A stretch of 64,000 nucleotides of DNA from Parasponia andersonii (lineage: Eukaryota > Streptophyta > Magnoliopsida > Rosales > Cannabaceae), in NCBI GenBank assembly GCA_002914805.1, contig JXTB01000238.1, forward strand, positions 473,656 through 537,655. Reading direction: 5' to 3'. The position numbers and the translations under genes were made by a program. Under the pieces are notes generated by a model. The model made no database searches. It had not been told where the DNA came from and saw only the letters and a program-made list of their open reading frames with translations. Each line of letters starts with the position of its first letter. Positions within the stretch are counted from its first letter, which is position 1. Of the stretch, positions 13,061 through 23,890 are shown one piece after another.

Positions 13061-14632
13061 TGTTAGAACCTAAAATCCAAGGCTGTGACTTGGATTTTGG
13101 TAATTTTGAGTGTAAATGAATATAAATAAAGAATTTTGCAAAATTAAGAGAAAATCAAGTACTTGGATTTTCATTTTAGTCCTCAAATCATTAGAAATTC
13201 TATATAAAAGAAGTTTCATTTGTCTGCTAAATCCTCAAATAGTAGTAATAACATCCTCATATAATCACTTAGCAGAAATAAGAAACATGGTTAAATAGAT
13301 AGACATGAGGAAAAAAAATAAAACAAGGTATAAGGACCAATTGAAGAGGGATAGGACAGTAAACATAAGCCAAGCGACTTGTCTCACCAACGAGACAATC
13401 ACCTCAAGTGAACAACCATCTGAAAGGGAGGAAAAATAGGAGGGGTAAGCTCGAAAGCTCAGTAGAGACACTATTACCTCATTTAAAACGTTTTAGTGAT
13501 GAAACGTCCTTGCATGGTTAGTTTAATCCAAAATTATCCTTTTTGCAAAACCATAGATATATACCTATACGTATCCATTTCCAAAGCTGATAATCCGTAT
13601 ATGTATATGCATATAACTATATATAGGTATAGAAATATGACATCTAAAAATCAATTGTCTGTACACACATATATATATTTATAGATATACAGAAAGTCGG
13701 ATATCTTAAAATCAATCAGTCTACAAACACATGACATAAATCCACTCATACCCATGAGTTCACCACTTCTCATCAATGGAAATTAGGGTGTTGGCACTGC
13801 ATGTACTATATAGCTTACCTAACACCTAGCCCAGAAGTAGAGGGGACACCTGTGTGTCACCTATGAAACCTGGAAGGGCAATCGAATTGCCTATGCCTGA
13901 CAAATGGGAAGGTAATCAGAAAAAATACCCCATGTGGGTTCACGAACTCTACACTGTCAGTGAGGCCGTAGCGCTAGACTGTAAAAATCACGTGAAGTTA
14001 ACACTGGACTCATGTGTGATCTTATGATACATGTGCTCTGAACTGATGTATAAATACAACCATGCAGTAATTTAAGTTCAAATGATGCTCTGATTTTTAA
14101 TAAAATGATTAATTAAATTTTATAGAAAAATAGACAGCATAACGATCTTATTTTAACATATCCAAAAATACCTTGCAATTAGAAAAGTCTCAGAGCAATT
14201 CAATATACATAATACAATCCAATTCCATCACATATATTTAAAATAGTTCTAAAATCACATTTGTCATCATGTATTGCAGAAAATAAGTTTTAATAAAAAA
14301 ATACTGAAAAATAGATGTAACCTAATCTCTATCTCAATAGAATAGTGATATCATACTATTAGATCCTCAATGTGCCAATTGGATAGTCGTTTGGAGGGTT
14401 AGGAACTAATTCAACACCCTCAATTGTTCATTTGGGATAAACCATCTTCTCAACGGAGCTCCAGAAAATTGAGCGGACCTCTCCATTGAATTCTTAATGT
14501 CCAAAATAACTAAGTTAGACATATGACCTGATGAATTTGGGTCTAGACTGACACTAGACTGATATCACACAAAACTAGACAAAATCTAAGCCGTTAGATA
14601 TTGATTTTCATGCCGATCACCAAATATAGTCA

Positions 14633-14665
<33 letters not shown>

Positions 14666-15176
14666 CTATTTTTTGAGTAGAATCCAAAAATGATAATAAA
14701 AACAAAATTTAACAGTCGGATCGAAAACTAAAATTCAAAACTCAAAATACCCAAAAATAGCAACTCTCAAACCGGGCAAAATGAGATCATGAAATATATC
14801 CTTGAGGTTCCTTTCGATGATACGAACCCAACGAGGCCCAAAACACATGGTGAAATAGCTAGAATCGTCATCAGAAATTCAAAATGTCCAAAGCTTAAAA
14901 ATGATGTTTTCCCAACGAGGGAGCTCGGCGGCTTTGCGGGACCAGCAGTGGGGGTCCCTGGCAGTACTGCGAGGTAGCGTCGGTTGGTTGGCAAGCTGGA
15001 CGGCATCCAAGGTAGCTGCTGCGGCTAGTCCTGGTCTTCGGCCGTGAACGAGGAAGAGAAAAAGTAGAGGGAGAGTGGGGAATCGGGTGAGGAAGAGAGA
15101 GAGTGTGGGATATATGTAATCTGATTTTTTTCTGGTCAAATGACCAATTTACCCCATGAAAAACTAGGTTATTATA
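13061..15176 (-). repeat. 5' LTR of the LARD
   Basis: A 2116-bp LTR in minus orientation, from tgttagaacc to ggttattata on the plus strand. On the minus strand a TATA-like acatatatccc (about 15106-15116) is followed by a CT-rich stretch, the usual arrangement of U3 promoter and leader. The end opposite the primer site abuts the perfect target duplication gttct (15177-15181). Confidence 0.8.
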
Positions 15177-15181
15177 GTTCT

Positions 15182-16851
15182 ACTCTCTCTTCTACTTTAA
15201 TTCAATGAATATAAAATTAGCTATAACACCCAGAAAGAAAAATGGACTCTTAATGAGCCCATATCTCAGTATGTGCAAGAAAAGTATATGTTGAAGTGGG
15301 ATAAGATAGAGAGTGCTCACTTGGCAAAAACCTCTCAAGATAAGAAGAGGAAAAGGACTAAGGACAAATGAGCTGCATCTGTGACTTTACAAAATAAAAT
15401 ACAAAAGAAACGCGATGAGGAATCAGCTTGTTTCTTCTGCAAAAGGGCAGAACATGTGAAGAAGGAATGCCCCAACTACACCGCTTGGCATATAAAGAAG
15501 GGTAAGTTTCTCAATTTTATTTTTTGAGATTAATTTTACTTCTGTACCTAGTCATTCTTAGCGGGTAGATACCGGTGCCATTATTCACTTAAGTATATCT
15601 ATACAGGGTTTGCTGCGGAGTTGCTCGCCAAGTAATGCTAAAAGATACATCTATGTAGGCAACAATGATATAACTAAAGTAGAGACAATAGGTTTATTTA
15701 GGTTGTAATTAGGTTTCGGTTTATTTCTAGATTTAGATGAGACATTCATTGTACCGTCATTTAGACGAAATTTACTTTCTATTTCAATTTTGGACAAATC
15801 TGGTTATTCTTGTTTATTTATAAATGATAAATTTAATATTTTTCAAAATTCCAATATTATTATGACTGGCACTTTGATTGATAACTTATATAAAATTAAC
15901 TCTATTACCTCTATTAACTCAATTAATAAAACTTTTCATATCGAGAAACATGATACAAAACGCAAAACCATTAAGAATTTCTCCATGTTATGGCACAAGC
16001 AAATAGGATACATCTCTAAACAGAGAATACAACGTCTTGTGTCAGAAGGAATTCTTGATCCACTTGACCTCATAGACTTCATAGTTTATGTTAAGAGTAT
16101 TAAAGGCAAATAGACAAATATACATAAATTAGGTGCCAATATGAGTTCAAGTATCTTAGAATTGATACATATTGATATCTGATATCTGCAGTCCATTCCC
16201 TATGGCTTTATGGAATGGCCAATAGTATTTTATCACGTTTATAGATGATTACTCTTGCTATGGGTACCTTTATTTAATTCATGAGAAGTTACAATTCCTG
16301 GACTTTTTAAAAGTTTTCAAAGCCGAAGTTGAAAATCAACTCGACAAGAAAATTAGAGCCATCAAATCTTATCGTGGTGGTGAATACTACGGTAGGTATG
16401 ATGGATCCGGTGAATAATGTCCAGGGCTCTTTGCCCAATACCTAGAGAAATATGGAATGGTTCTGCAATACACAATGCCAGAAAAACCTAGCATGAATAG
16501 TATTGCTAACTGACAAAATTGAATACTTAAGAACATATTGAGGAGTATGATCAATTATTCCTCCTTACTTGAATCATTTTGGGGAGAAATACTTAAGACT
16601 GGAGTTTATATACTCAACAGAGTACCCAATAAATCAGTAGCTAAAACTCCATATGAATTATGGACATACAAGAAGCCTAATATTAGGCACTTATATGTTT
16701 AGGGTTATTCATCTGAGGCAAGGCCATACATGCCACATGAAAAAATACTAGACTCAAAAATAATAAGCTGCTATTTGATTGGCTACGCGAAAGATCTATA
16801 GATTTTAAATTTTATGATCCCTTTAATAGGTTCTTTTATCGAGAGGGGTAA
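15182..16851 (+). pseudogene. Ty1/copia piece 2: gag C-terminus, zinc knuckle, protease, integrase
   Basis: This continues piece 1. It encodes gag C-terminus (QYVQEKYMLKWDKIESAHLA near 15270), a CCHC knuckle (CFFCKRAEHVKKEC at 15432-15473), a protease remnant (VDTGAIIHLS near 15568-15600), the GAG-pre-integrase part (SMLWHKQIGYISKQRIQRLV near 15984-16044) and a badly broken integrase core to about 16800. It has many stops and frame changes. It ends where a solo LTR begins at 16852 and resumes at 19120. The order gag, PR, IN, then RT and RH in piece 3 is the copia order. Confidence 0.85.
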
Positions 16852-17551
16852 TGTCATAATCTAAAATCTAAGGCCATGACTTTTGAATTTTTAGTGTAAA
16901 TTAATATAAATAATGAATTTTACAAAATTTGAGGAAAAACCAAGTCATTGGATATTTTGTTTTAGCCCTTGAATCATTAGAAATTTTATCTAAAAGGAAG
17001 CTCATATTTAGTCTAATTTATTAAGAAAGATACGCTAATTAAAATTCAATAAAGCATAGTTAAATTGTATAAAAACTTTGCTTAATAAAATTTTTGTGTT
17101 GATTAAATATATTTTCATAAATCTTGAGTCTGAAAGTCTAAAAATCAATTTACAAAGTTTATCAAAATCCCAAGTACTTAAAACTTTGAAAATACGCTCT
17201 TTGGAAACTATAATGTCCCATTTATCCACCAAATCCTCATATAGTAGTAATAACATTCTCATACAATCACTTAGCATGAACAAGAAACTTGGCTAAGTAG
17301 ATAGGCATGGGAAAAAAATAAAATAGGGTATAAGGACCAACTGAAAGGGGATAGGACTATAAGTGTAAGCCAAGCGACTTGCCTAGCCAACGAGACAACT
17401 AATTCGAATGAACAACCACTTGAAATGGAGGAAAAATAGAAAGGCTGAGCTCGAAAGCTTAGTAAGAAAGCCTTTACCTCATGTAAAAACCAATTTAGTG
17501 ATAGAAAGCCTTTGCATGGTTAGTTTAACCCAAAATACCTTTGCAAAATCA

Positions 17552-17583
<32 letters not shown>

Positions 17584-19114
17584 AATATTCAAAACTGATA
17601 GTCTGTATATATATATATGTATGTATAGAAAACAAGATATATGAAAATCAATCAGTCCACAAACACATGACACAAATTCAACCATACTTATAAGTTCGTC
17701 ATCTCTCATCAATGGAAACCAGGATATTGGTACTACATGTGCCATACAGTTTGTTTGACACCTAGCCAGGGGACACACTCATGTCACTTACCAAACCTGG
17801 AGGAGCAACTGCATTGCCTACGTCTGTCAAATGGGGAGATAATTAAAAGAAATATCCCATATAGGTTCATAGACTTTACACCGATAGTAGGGCCGCAGCG
17901 CCACATTGTAAAAGCCCCATGATGCTAACCTTGGACTTATGTGTGATCCTATGATACGTGTACTCTGAACTGATGTATAAAATAATTACGCAATAATTTA
18001 AATTCAAATGATGCTCTGGTTTTTAGTAAAATAGTTAATTAAATTTTATAAAAAAATGAGCAACATAACAGCCTTATTTTAACATATCCAAAAATAACAT
18101 GCAGTTAGAAAAGTTCCAGATCAATCCAATACATAAATCATATCATTCAATTCCATCATAGATATTTAAAAGTTCTAAAATCACATTTATTTTCATATGT
18201 TGCAGAAAATAATTTTTATTCAAAAACAATGTAAAAGAAAGGTAGCTAAATCCCAATATTACTAGAATAGCGATATCACGCTATTCGATGCTCAAGGTGC
18301 CGATTGGACGATCGTTCGGAGGGTCAGGAACCAATTTGACGCCCTTGATCGCTCACTTCAGAAAAACTAACTTCTCAACGGAGCTTCAAATCAATGAAGG
18401 ACCTCTCCATTGAATTTCTAATGTCCAAAATAGCTAAGTTAGATATATGACTCGACCAATTCGAGTTCGGGCCAATACCGGACTGGTGACACACAAAATG
18501 AGATAAAATCTAAGCTATTAGATATTATTTTTGTGCCAGTCACCAAATATAGTCAATATATATCAAACTTCTCTATTTTCTAAGTACATTCCAAAAATGA
18601 CAGCAAAAACGAAATCTAATGGTCGGATCAAAAACTAAAATTCAAAACTAAAAACACCCAAAAATAGTAACTTTCAATCCGGGCAAAATGAGATTGTGAA
18701 ATATATACCTTGAGGTTCATCTCAATGATATGAATCCAACAAGTCCAAGAACGCGACTTGAAACGGTCGGAATCTTCATCAGAAATCAAAACTTCTCACG
18801 GCCAAAAATGGTGTTTTCCAGCAACTTCAACACTCTGACGACTCGAGACCAGTGGCGCGAGCATCATGGAGCTACGCTGGAGGTTTGCCGATGGTTGGGC
18901 TGGCCGGATAATGGTTAGAGGTAGCTTCGGTTGTCCTTCATTCCTTCAGCGGCTGTGAACAGGAGAGAGAATAGAGGGAGTTCGAGAGAGATGAAAGAGA
19001 GAGAGGGTAATGTGCATATATGTATATATATATATATATATTAATTAATTACTTTTTTAAAAAAAAATCTGGTCAAATGACCATATTAACTTTTAAAAAA
19101 ACTAGGTTATTATA
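16852..19114 (-). mobile_element. Solo LTR of the LARD family
   Basis: A 2263-bp block, tgtcataatc to ggttattata, homologous end to end with the LARD LTRs at 731 and 13061. Flanks are ggtaa (16847-16851) and agtaa (19115-19119), a 5-bp duplication with one mismatch. It lies between the copia integrase and reverse transcriptase. It contains (TA)n tracts at about 17555-17583 and 19019-19041. There is no interior, so it is a solo LTR. Confidence 0.85.
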
Positions 19115-19119
19115 AGTAA

Positions 19120-20646
19120 TGCAAAATTTCTTGAGGATGTTGAGATTTTGGAGGGAAGATAGAGTAAGGAATATTGACTTTGAGGAGGAATTCATCGAAT
19201 TGTTAGTAGGAAAGAAACCTATTGGTTATAAATGGATTTTTAAAACCAAAAGGGATTCTAAAGGTAATATCTAGAGATATAAGGCTCATCTAGTTGCTAA
19301 GGGTTTCACTCAGAAAAAATATATTGACTATAAAGAGACTTTCTTTCCAATTTTTTTGAAAGACTTTTTTAGCATAATTATGGCATTAGTAGTTTATTTT
19401 GATCTAGAGCTACACTAGATGGATGTAAAGGCTATATTTCTCAATGGTGATATTAAGAAAGCAATTTATATGATACAACCTGAAAACTTTATAACTGGAG
19501 ATCTAAATTCTATGGTTTGTAAACTAAAAAAATCTATCTATGGTCTTAAACAAGTATCCCATCAATGGTATCATAAGTTCTATCAAGTTATTTCCTCATT
19601 CGGTTTTGAGGAAAATTCAGTAGATAGATGTATTTATCACAAGTTCAGTGGAGCAAATATATCTTCCTAGTCTTATATGTCCATAATATACTTTTGGCAA
19701 GTAATAATATAGGAAAACTACATGAAACTAAGATATTTCTATAAAAAAAATTTGAGATAAAAGATCCTCGGGATGTCTCTTTGTATTAGGGATTAAAATA
19801 CACTAAGATCGCTCTCAAGGTATTCTTGGATTATCACAAAAGAGCTATATCGAAAAGGTACTTGATAGATTTGGCATGAACAAATATACCCCTAGAGATA
19901 CACCCATTGTAAAGGGTGATAAATTCAGTCTCATTCAATACCCCAAGAATGAGTTTGAAGCTAAAAAAATGCAAAAGATCCCTTATGCATCTGTAGTAGG
20001 GAATTTAATGTATGCTCAGCTGTGTACATAGTTAAAGTATTAGGTAGATATTTAAGCAACTCTGGTATGGATCACAAGGCAACAACAAAGAGGGTTTTAC
20101 GATATTTACAGAGAACAAAAATTACATACACACTTATCGGAGATCTGATCATTTGGAGATCGTGGGGTATTCTAACTCCGATTATGCTAGTGCCTAGATA
20201 GTAAGAGATCCACTTCAGACTATATTTACCTGCTTGTTAGAGGAGCTGTATCCTAGAAGGGTGTTAAGTAGATACTCACAGCTTATTCCACCATGGAGGC
20301 AGAGTTTATAGCTTATCATGAGGCATCAAATCAAGAGATATAACTGCAGAATTTTATCATTGGGCTACGAATTGTCGATATCATTGAAAAGCCATTGAAT
20401 ATTTATTGTGATAATAGAGTCGTTGTTCTATATTCTAATAACAATAGAAGCACATCAAAGTCTAAAAACATAGGCATTAAGTTTCTAGTTGTTAAAGAAA
20501 GAGTTCAAAGTCACCTAGTATCTATAGAACATATCGGAACTAACTCCATGTTGGCGGATCCACTCACCAAAAGTCTAACGCCTAAGGTGTTTCATGAGTA
20601 TACTACTCATATGAGTGTTGTTCCATTTAAAAATATTCAGGATTAG
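19120..20646 (+). pseudogene. Ty1/copia piece 3: reverse transcriptase and RNase H
   Basis: RT motifs are clear: PIGYKWIFKTKRDSKGNI and then YKAHLVAKGFTQ after a stop (about 19211-19315), MDVKAIFLNGDI (19420), and the KSIYGLKQVSHQWYHKF stretch (about 19530-19580). The catalytic YVDD box is changed to YVHN (about 19676-19687), so polymerase activity is gone even apart from the stops. RNase H C-terminus is seen at 20395-20646: IYCDNRVVVLYSNN, then HIGTNSMLADPLTK. Frames shift several times between 19670 and 20390. Confidence 0.85.
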
Positions 20647-21067
20647 TGGGAGTTAGATTTTACAAGTTCTCTTATGAGTAAACACATTTATTATTTGATA
20701 TTAATAAAATGATGGTTTTCTTTTATACTTTGAATTTATATTTTATTTTCTTTCTATTTATTGTTTTGCATAAAGTTGTGATTTTGTATAAAGAGAAAGA
20801 TTAAGATTGATTTATTGGAACCATAAAGTAGGACCAAATAAAAATAAGTATATAGGATTACTTTTCGTATAATTTCCATGTCATATATCCATACTTGATA
20901 TGTCTTAATGCGTGTATTGATTTAGTAATCATTAATAGGTTTAGTTGCCTCATGTTGATATACAAGATAATCCAAACCATTTTAAAAGGTAATTTCTTAA
21001 CAGACAACAATAAAGTGCAGACTGAAGATTTTATTTTATAATTGTTTTAAGAAAATTCATGTAACCT

Positions 21068-21078
21068 AAGTGAGAGAC
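21068..21078 (+). other. Polypurine tract of the copia element
   Basis: aagtgagagac directly precedes the inferred 3' LTR start. Purine richness and position fit a plus-strand primer, with two pyrimidines inside. Confidence 0.5.
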
Positions 21079-21524
21079 TGATAGGTTTCTTGGTTTTCTA
21101 TTATGGGCTACAAGTGTATATCATAATTATATATGTTAAGGGCTATCTAATTAAGTGAGGCCATTAAGTAATCTAATTATGAGCTTAGGTAATTACTAAT
21201 TAAGTATGAGTTGTGTAATGTGTGATTATCCAATACTAGACCAATAAGAATTGATGGAATGTCTATTAGCTGTCAGTATATAAGAACATAACTATTAAAA
21301 TTTTGGTCCTCAAGACAAATAGAATGTCCATTCTTCTCTTTTGCTTCCATCAACAGAGAGAGATCACATTGAACATACATAGAGTATTCTGTCTGTAGAA
21401 GTCCTTCTACCTTCAGACTCTAATTAATCAATCGTTTTCGCTTACGTGATTACATTTTTTATTGTGGAATATAATGGATCCCAGTTAGTCACGAGTTTTT
21501 CTCTCGACAAATCTTTTCTTAACA
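21079..21524 (+). repeat. 3' LTR of the copia element
   Basis: The inferred LTR is 446 bp, from tgataggtttc after the purine tract to ttcttaaca, giving TG...CA ends. The interior has a TATA-like gtatataagaac at 21277-21288, followed by about 240 bases of R/U5-like sequence. The 5' partner is not in the window, so the borders rest on terminal motifs only. Confidence 0.55.
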
Positions 21525-22518
21525 AATTGACATAATAAATTCTAAAATTGCATTTGATTTAACCATCGATTACGAATATTTAACAAATGTTGCCCATTTG
21601 TTTCAATCAATAAGGAAAATAATAGCATAGTTCTCACAGTTCGCGTTGTTTTGTTGGGAAACTTGAATAAATTGCAGACGCTTTACATCATGATTAAAGA
21701 CGTAAGAATCCTGTGCCTGAGAAATAGTAACTAAATAAATGCTTCTAGAATGAACTTTTTTTTTCCCCTTTTTTGTATAGTATAGTAATTAAGCTCGATA
21801 TAAACTTTTGATTAAAAGAGTGAAAGATATTTCAAATATTAAGTATTGTTTTTGTTAATATATATATATATTTATATCTCTCTCCCAAGAGAGCAAAAAC
21901 AAATGATATCAACGAACGCTAATGCTTGTCACTTATATTATAAAGGTCATTAATTCTTATAACGGATGAATACCATTAAGAAAAGTAACCAAATGCAAGA
22001 TATAAAATTATAAAAAAAAAAAAGAAGAAAAACCAAATGCAATATAGAAATAATATCTTCACCAGCCTAATAGTTAATATATATTTGGTTTCATACGCAA
22101 GCTAAGAGAAGTTTAATTCCAGCAAAAAATCCAAGATGTGTCTCACGATAATCAAGAGGACAAGAAGGTTTCCATATTTTTCATTATTAACTTCGTGGGC
22201 TTTAGGAAAAGGTAACTGAATATGATCATTATAATTGAGAATTGACGAATAATAGACGTAAAGGATTAAAGTACATTGTATATCATTATCATAATAAACA
22301 AATAAACAAATTCAATCCTCAACCATACTGTGCTTACATCATAGTCCACAGACTTTAAGCCTTTTGTAGCTCCTGCAGTTCTAAAAATAAAAGAACAGAT
22401 ATAATATTTCATATGTCAACATATTGCAAATACCTCTCATATACGTACGTATATACATTTTAAACCCAACCAAAAAAAAAAAAAAACCCCTAACGACTGA
22501 TCGTTTGACTTTTCTTGC
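21525..22518. other. Intergenic, copia LTR to ERF 3' side
   Basis: AT-rich single-copy-looking sequence with a (TA) tract at about 21860-21870 and A runs at 22011-22035 and 22470-22486. It holds the 3' untranslated and terminator region of the ERF gene, whose exact end I cannot fix. No other gene is seen. Confidence 0.5.
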
Positions 22519-23415
22519 TCAGATAACCGTAAGTTGAGAATATCCAAAAGGGTGAGGAGACATGGGTGATAACGGAGGCACTGTAAAAATGCCCTTAACA
22601 TCTTTACTGTCCCAAACTGACGTCCAACTTGACGGCGTTAAAGGGCAAATTGCACCATTTCCGTTACCGTTAGTAGTCTCCGTCGACGAGCTCATCACCT
22701 CCTGATCAGACGACGTCTCCGTTAAAGTCGACGACGTTTCTTCCTTCAACTCCTTCCCCTCTCTCACCTCCTCATCCCCTTCTCTCCTCCTTTTCCGGTC
22801 ACCGCCACTCGCCGGCGCGTGCACGTCACTCCCCGGCGCCATCCCCGCCTCCAGCGGGAAATTCAGTATCGCTTTGCTACCGCGCATCCTGAAGGCGGCG
22901 CGGTCGTAAGCTCTGGCGGCTTCGATGGCGGTGTCGAATGTCCCCAGCCACACCCGGGATCCGCGGCGGTTAGGGTCGCGAATCTCCGCAGCGAACTTCC
23001 CCCACGGACGCTTCCTTACGCCCCGGTAGTGCCTGCTATCAGGAGGGTTAGAAGTACTAGTCGTCGCTGGAACCGGCGCCAGCGCCGACGCCGGCACCGG
23101 AGAGCCCGAGCATACGCCTGCCGGTGGTATCGCCACGTTTATCGTGGGGCGGCGCTGTCTCAAACTCGAGGGTTTCGGCGGTTTCGGGTAGGGTTTGGTT
23201 TCGAACTCGAAGCCATGGTTATCATGAGTTTCTTCTTCCTTTGGCACTTTGAACAATTGGTTATGACCGTTATTGTCCGAGACAGAATTAGGTTGTTGGG
23301 GGATTTGTGCCGTACATAGGTTGAGGCCGTTGATAAAGCTGTCCATGGAAGCAAAATCATTCAGAAGGTGTTGCCTTATTAGCTCTAAAGTAGAAGCTTC
23401 TCCTCCTATAGCCAT
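22519..23415 (-). CDS. AP2/ERF transcription factor, group IX (ERF104/105-like), single exon
   Basis: An intact 298-residue protein with no intron. A single AP2/ERF domain spans residues 129-187, with [19 protein letters not shown] at its start and the WLGTF and [10 protein letters not shown] signatures. Ala142 and Asp147 occupy the two positions that separate ERF from DREB proteins, so GCC-box binding is predicted. The N-terminus has [11 protein letters not shown] (11-21), like the conserved motif of group IXb ERFs. Residues 207-211 (RKRRR) are a likely nuclear signal, followed by an acidic, Ser/Thr-rich segment (about 212-248). The C-terminus has CPLTPSSW (257-264) and [10 protein letters not shown] (280-289) with Ser-Pro sites at 283 and 286, resembling the MAP-kinase target motif of Arabidopsis ERF6/ERF104. 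Family knowledge points to nuclear activation of ethylene, jasmonate or defence responses; the specific targets are unknown. The gene is GC-rich against AT-rich surroundings. Confidence 0.96.
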   Translation of the reverse strand: MAIGGEASTLELIRQHLLNDFASMDSFINGLNLCTAQIPQQPNSVSDNNGHNQLFKVPKEEETHDNHGFEFETKPYPKPPKPSSLRQRRPTINVAIPPAGVCSGSPVPASALAPVPATTSTSNPPDSRHYRGVRKRPWGKFAAEIRDPNRRGSRVWLGTFDTAIEAARAYDRAAFRMRGSKAILNFPLEAGMAPGSDVHAPASGGDRKRRREGDEEVREGKELKEETSSTLTETSSDQEVMSSSTETTNGNGNGAICPLTPSSWTSVWDSKDVKGIFTVPPLSPMSPHPFGYSQLTVI

Positions 23416-23557
23416 GATAATATGATATGTATTATATTAATTAGTGCAGTATTTGATTAAGTTTGCGGGAGTTAGAGAATTAGAAAGAGAGTTTAGAAAT
23501 TGAAGATGATGAGAGAAGATTGAATAGTGAGGGAGCTAGGGGAGTGTGGAGATGTGG

Positions 23558-23566
23558 TATTTAAAA
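23558..23566 (-). promoter_or_regulatory. TATA-like box of the ERF gene
   Basis: The minus strand reads TTTTAAATA about 145 bases upstream of the start codon. A CT-rich leader (minus strand, about 23540-23460) follows, as is common in plant 5' untranslated regions. Confidence 0.5.
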
Positions 23567-23884
23567 GGGAAGAATTTTAGTAAAGTGGAAGAGTAAAAAG
23601 GTGAGTTTCACCTCAGCTTCCTAGTTAGAGATTGGAACCAACACTCTGGCCACTTGGGGGCTAAGCTATCCATTACCGGTTCACTTTTGTTGTTATCTAG
23701 ATTTTTTTAAATGCCAATTATTATAGTGGTGGGTCCAAGTCTCCAATTTCACGTTTCCTGGCTACTTCCGGTTAAGCTATCTTTTTTGAAAGATATAAGC
23801 ACTTGTAATAAAGTTTGGATGGTTTAGAACTCTCGTGTAAAAAATCTGTTGCACTCAATATTAGAATATTATATGATCAAACAT

Positions 23885-23890
23885 CACGTG
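23885..23890. promoter_or_regulatory. G-box (CACGTG) upstream of the ERF gene
   Basis: A palindromic CACGTG about 470 bases upstream of the ERF start codon. Such sites bind bHLH (including MYC2-type) and bZIP factors, which would suit a stress-responsive ERF. A single hexamer can occur by chance. Confidence 0.35.

Larger units (their letters stand above)
731..15176 (-). mobile_element. Non-autonomous Ty3/gypsy-type LTR element (LARD-like), minus strand
   Basis: This is a complete element by structure. The left LTR is 731-5930 (including a nested solo LTR) and the right LTR is 13061-15176. LTR ends on the minus strand read TGTAATAACC... to ...GTTGTGACA (variants TATAATAACC at the right copy). 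An exact 12-base match to the tRNA-iMet primer site lies just inside the right LTR, and a purine tract lies just inside the left LTR. The flanking 5-bp duplication is perfect. After removing the nested solo LTR at 7414-10337, about 4.2 kb of interior remains, in which I find no gag, protease, reverse transcriptase or integrase motif on either strand. It is therefore best described as a large retrotransposon derivative dependent on a partner element. LTR sequence similarity to the chromodomain gypsy at 50649-58438 suggests that kind of partner (inference). Confidence 0.8.

Noticed and set aside
13061-15176. LARD right LTR as a solo LTR independent of 731-5930
   Set aside because: An exact primer site borders it on the inside, a purine tract borders the other LTR, and the outer flanks share gttct, so the two belong to one element.
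22819-23319. 166-residue open frame on the plus strand opposite the ERF gene
   Set aside because: It is antisense to a clear AP2 domain, Arg/Pro-rich from GC-rich codons, and resembles no family. It is a composition effect.
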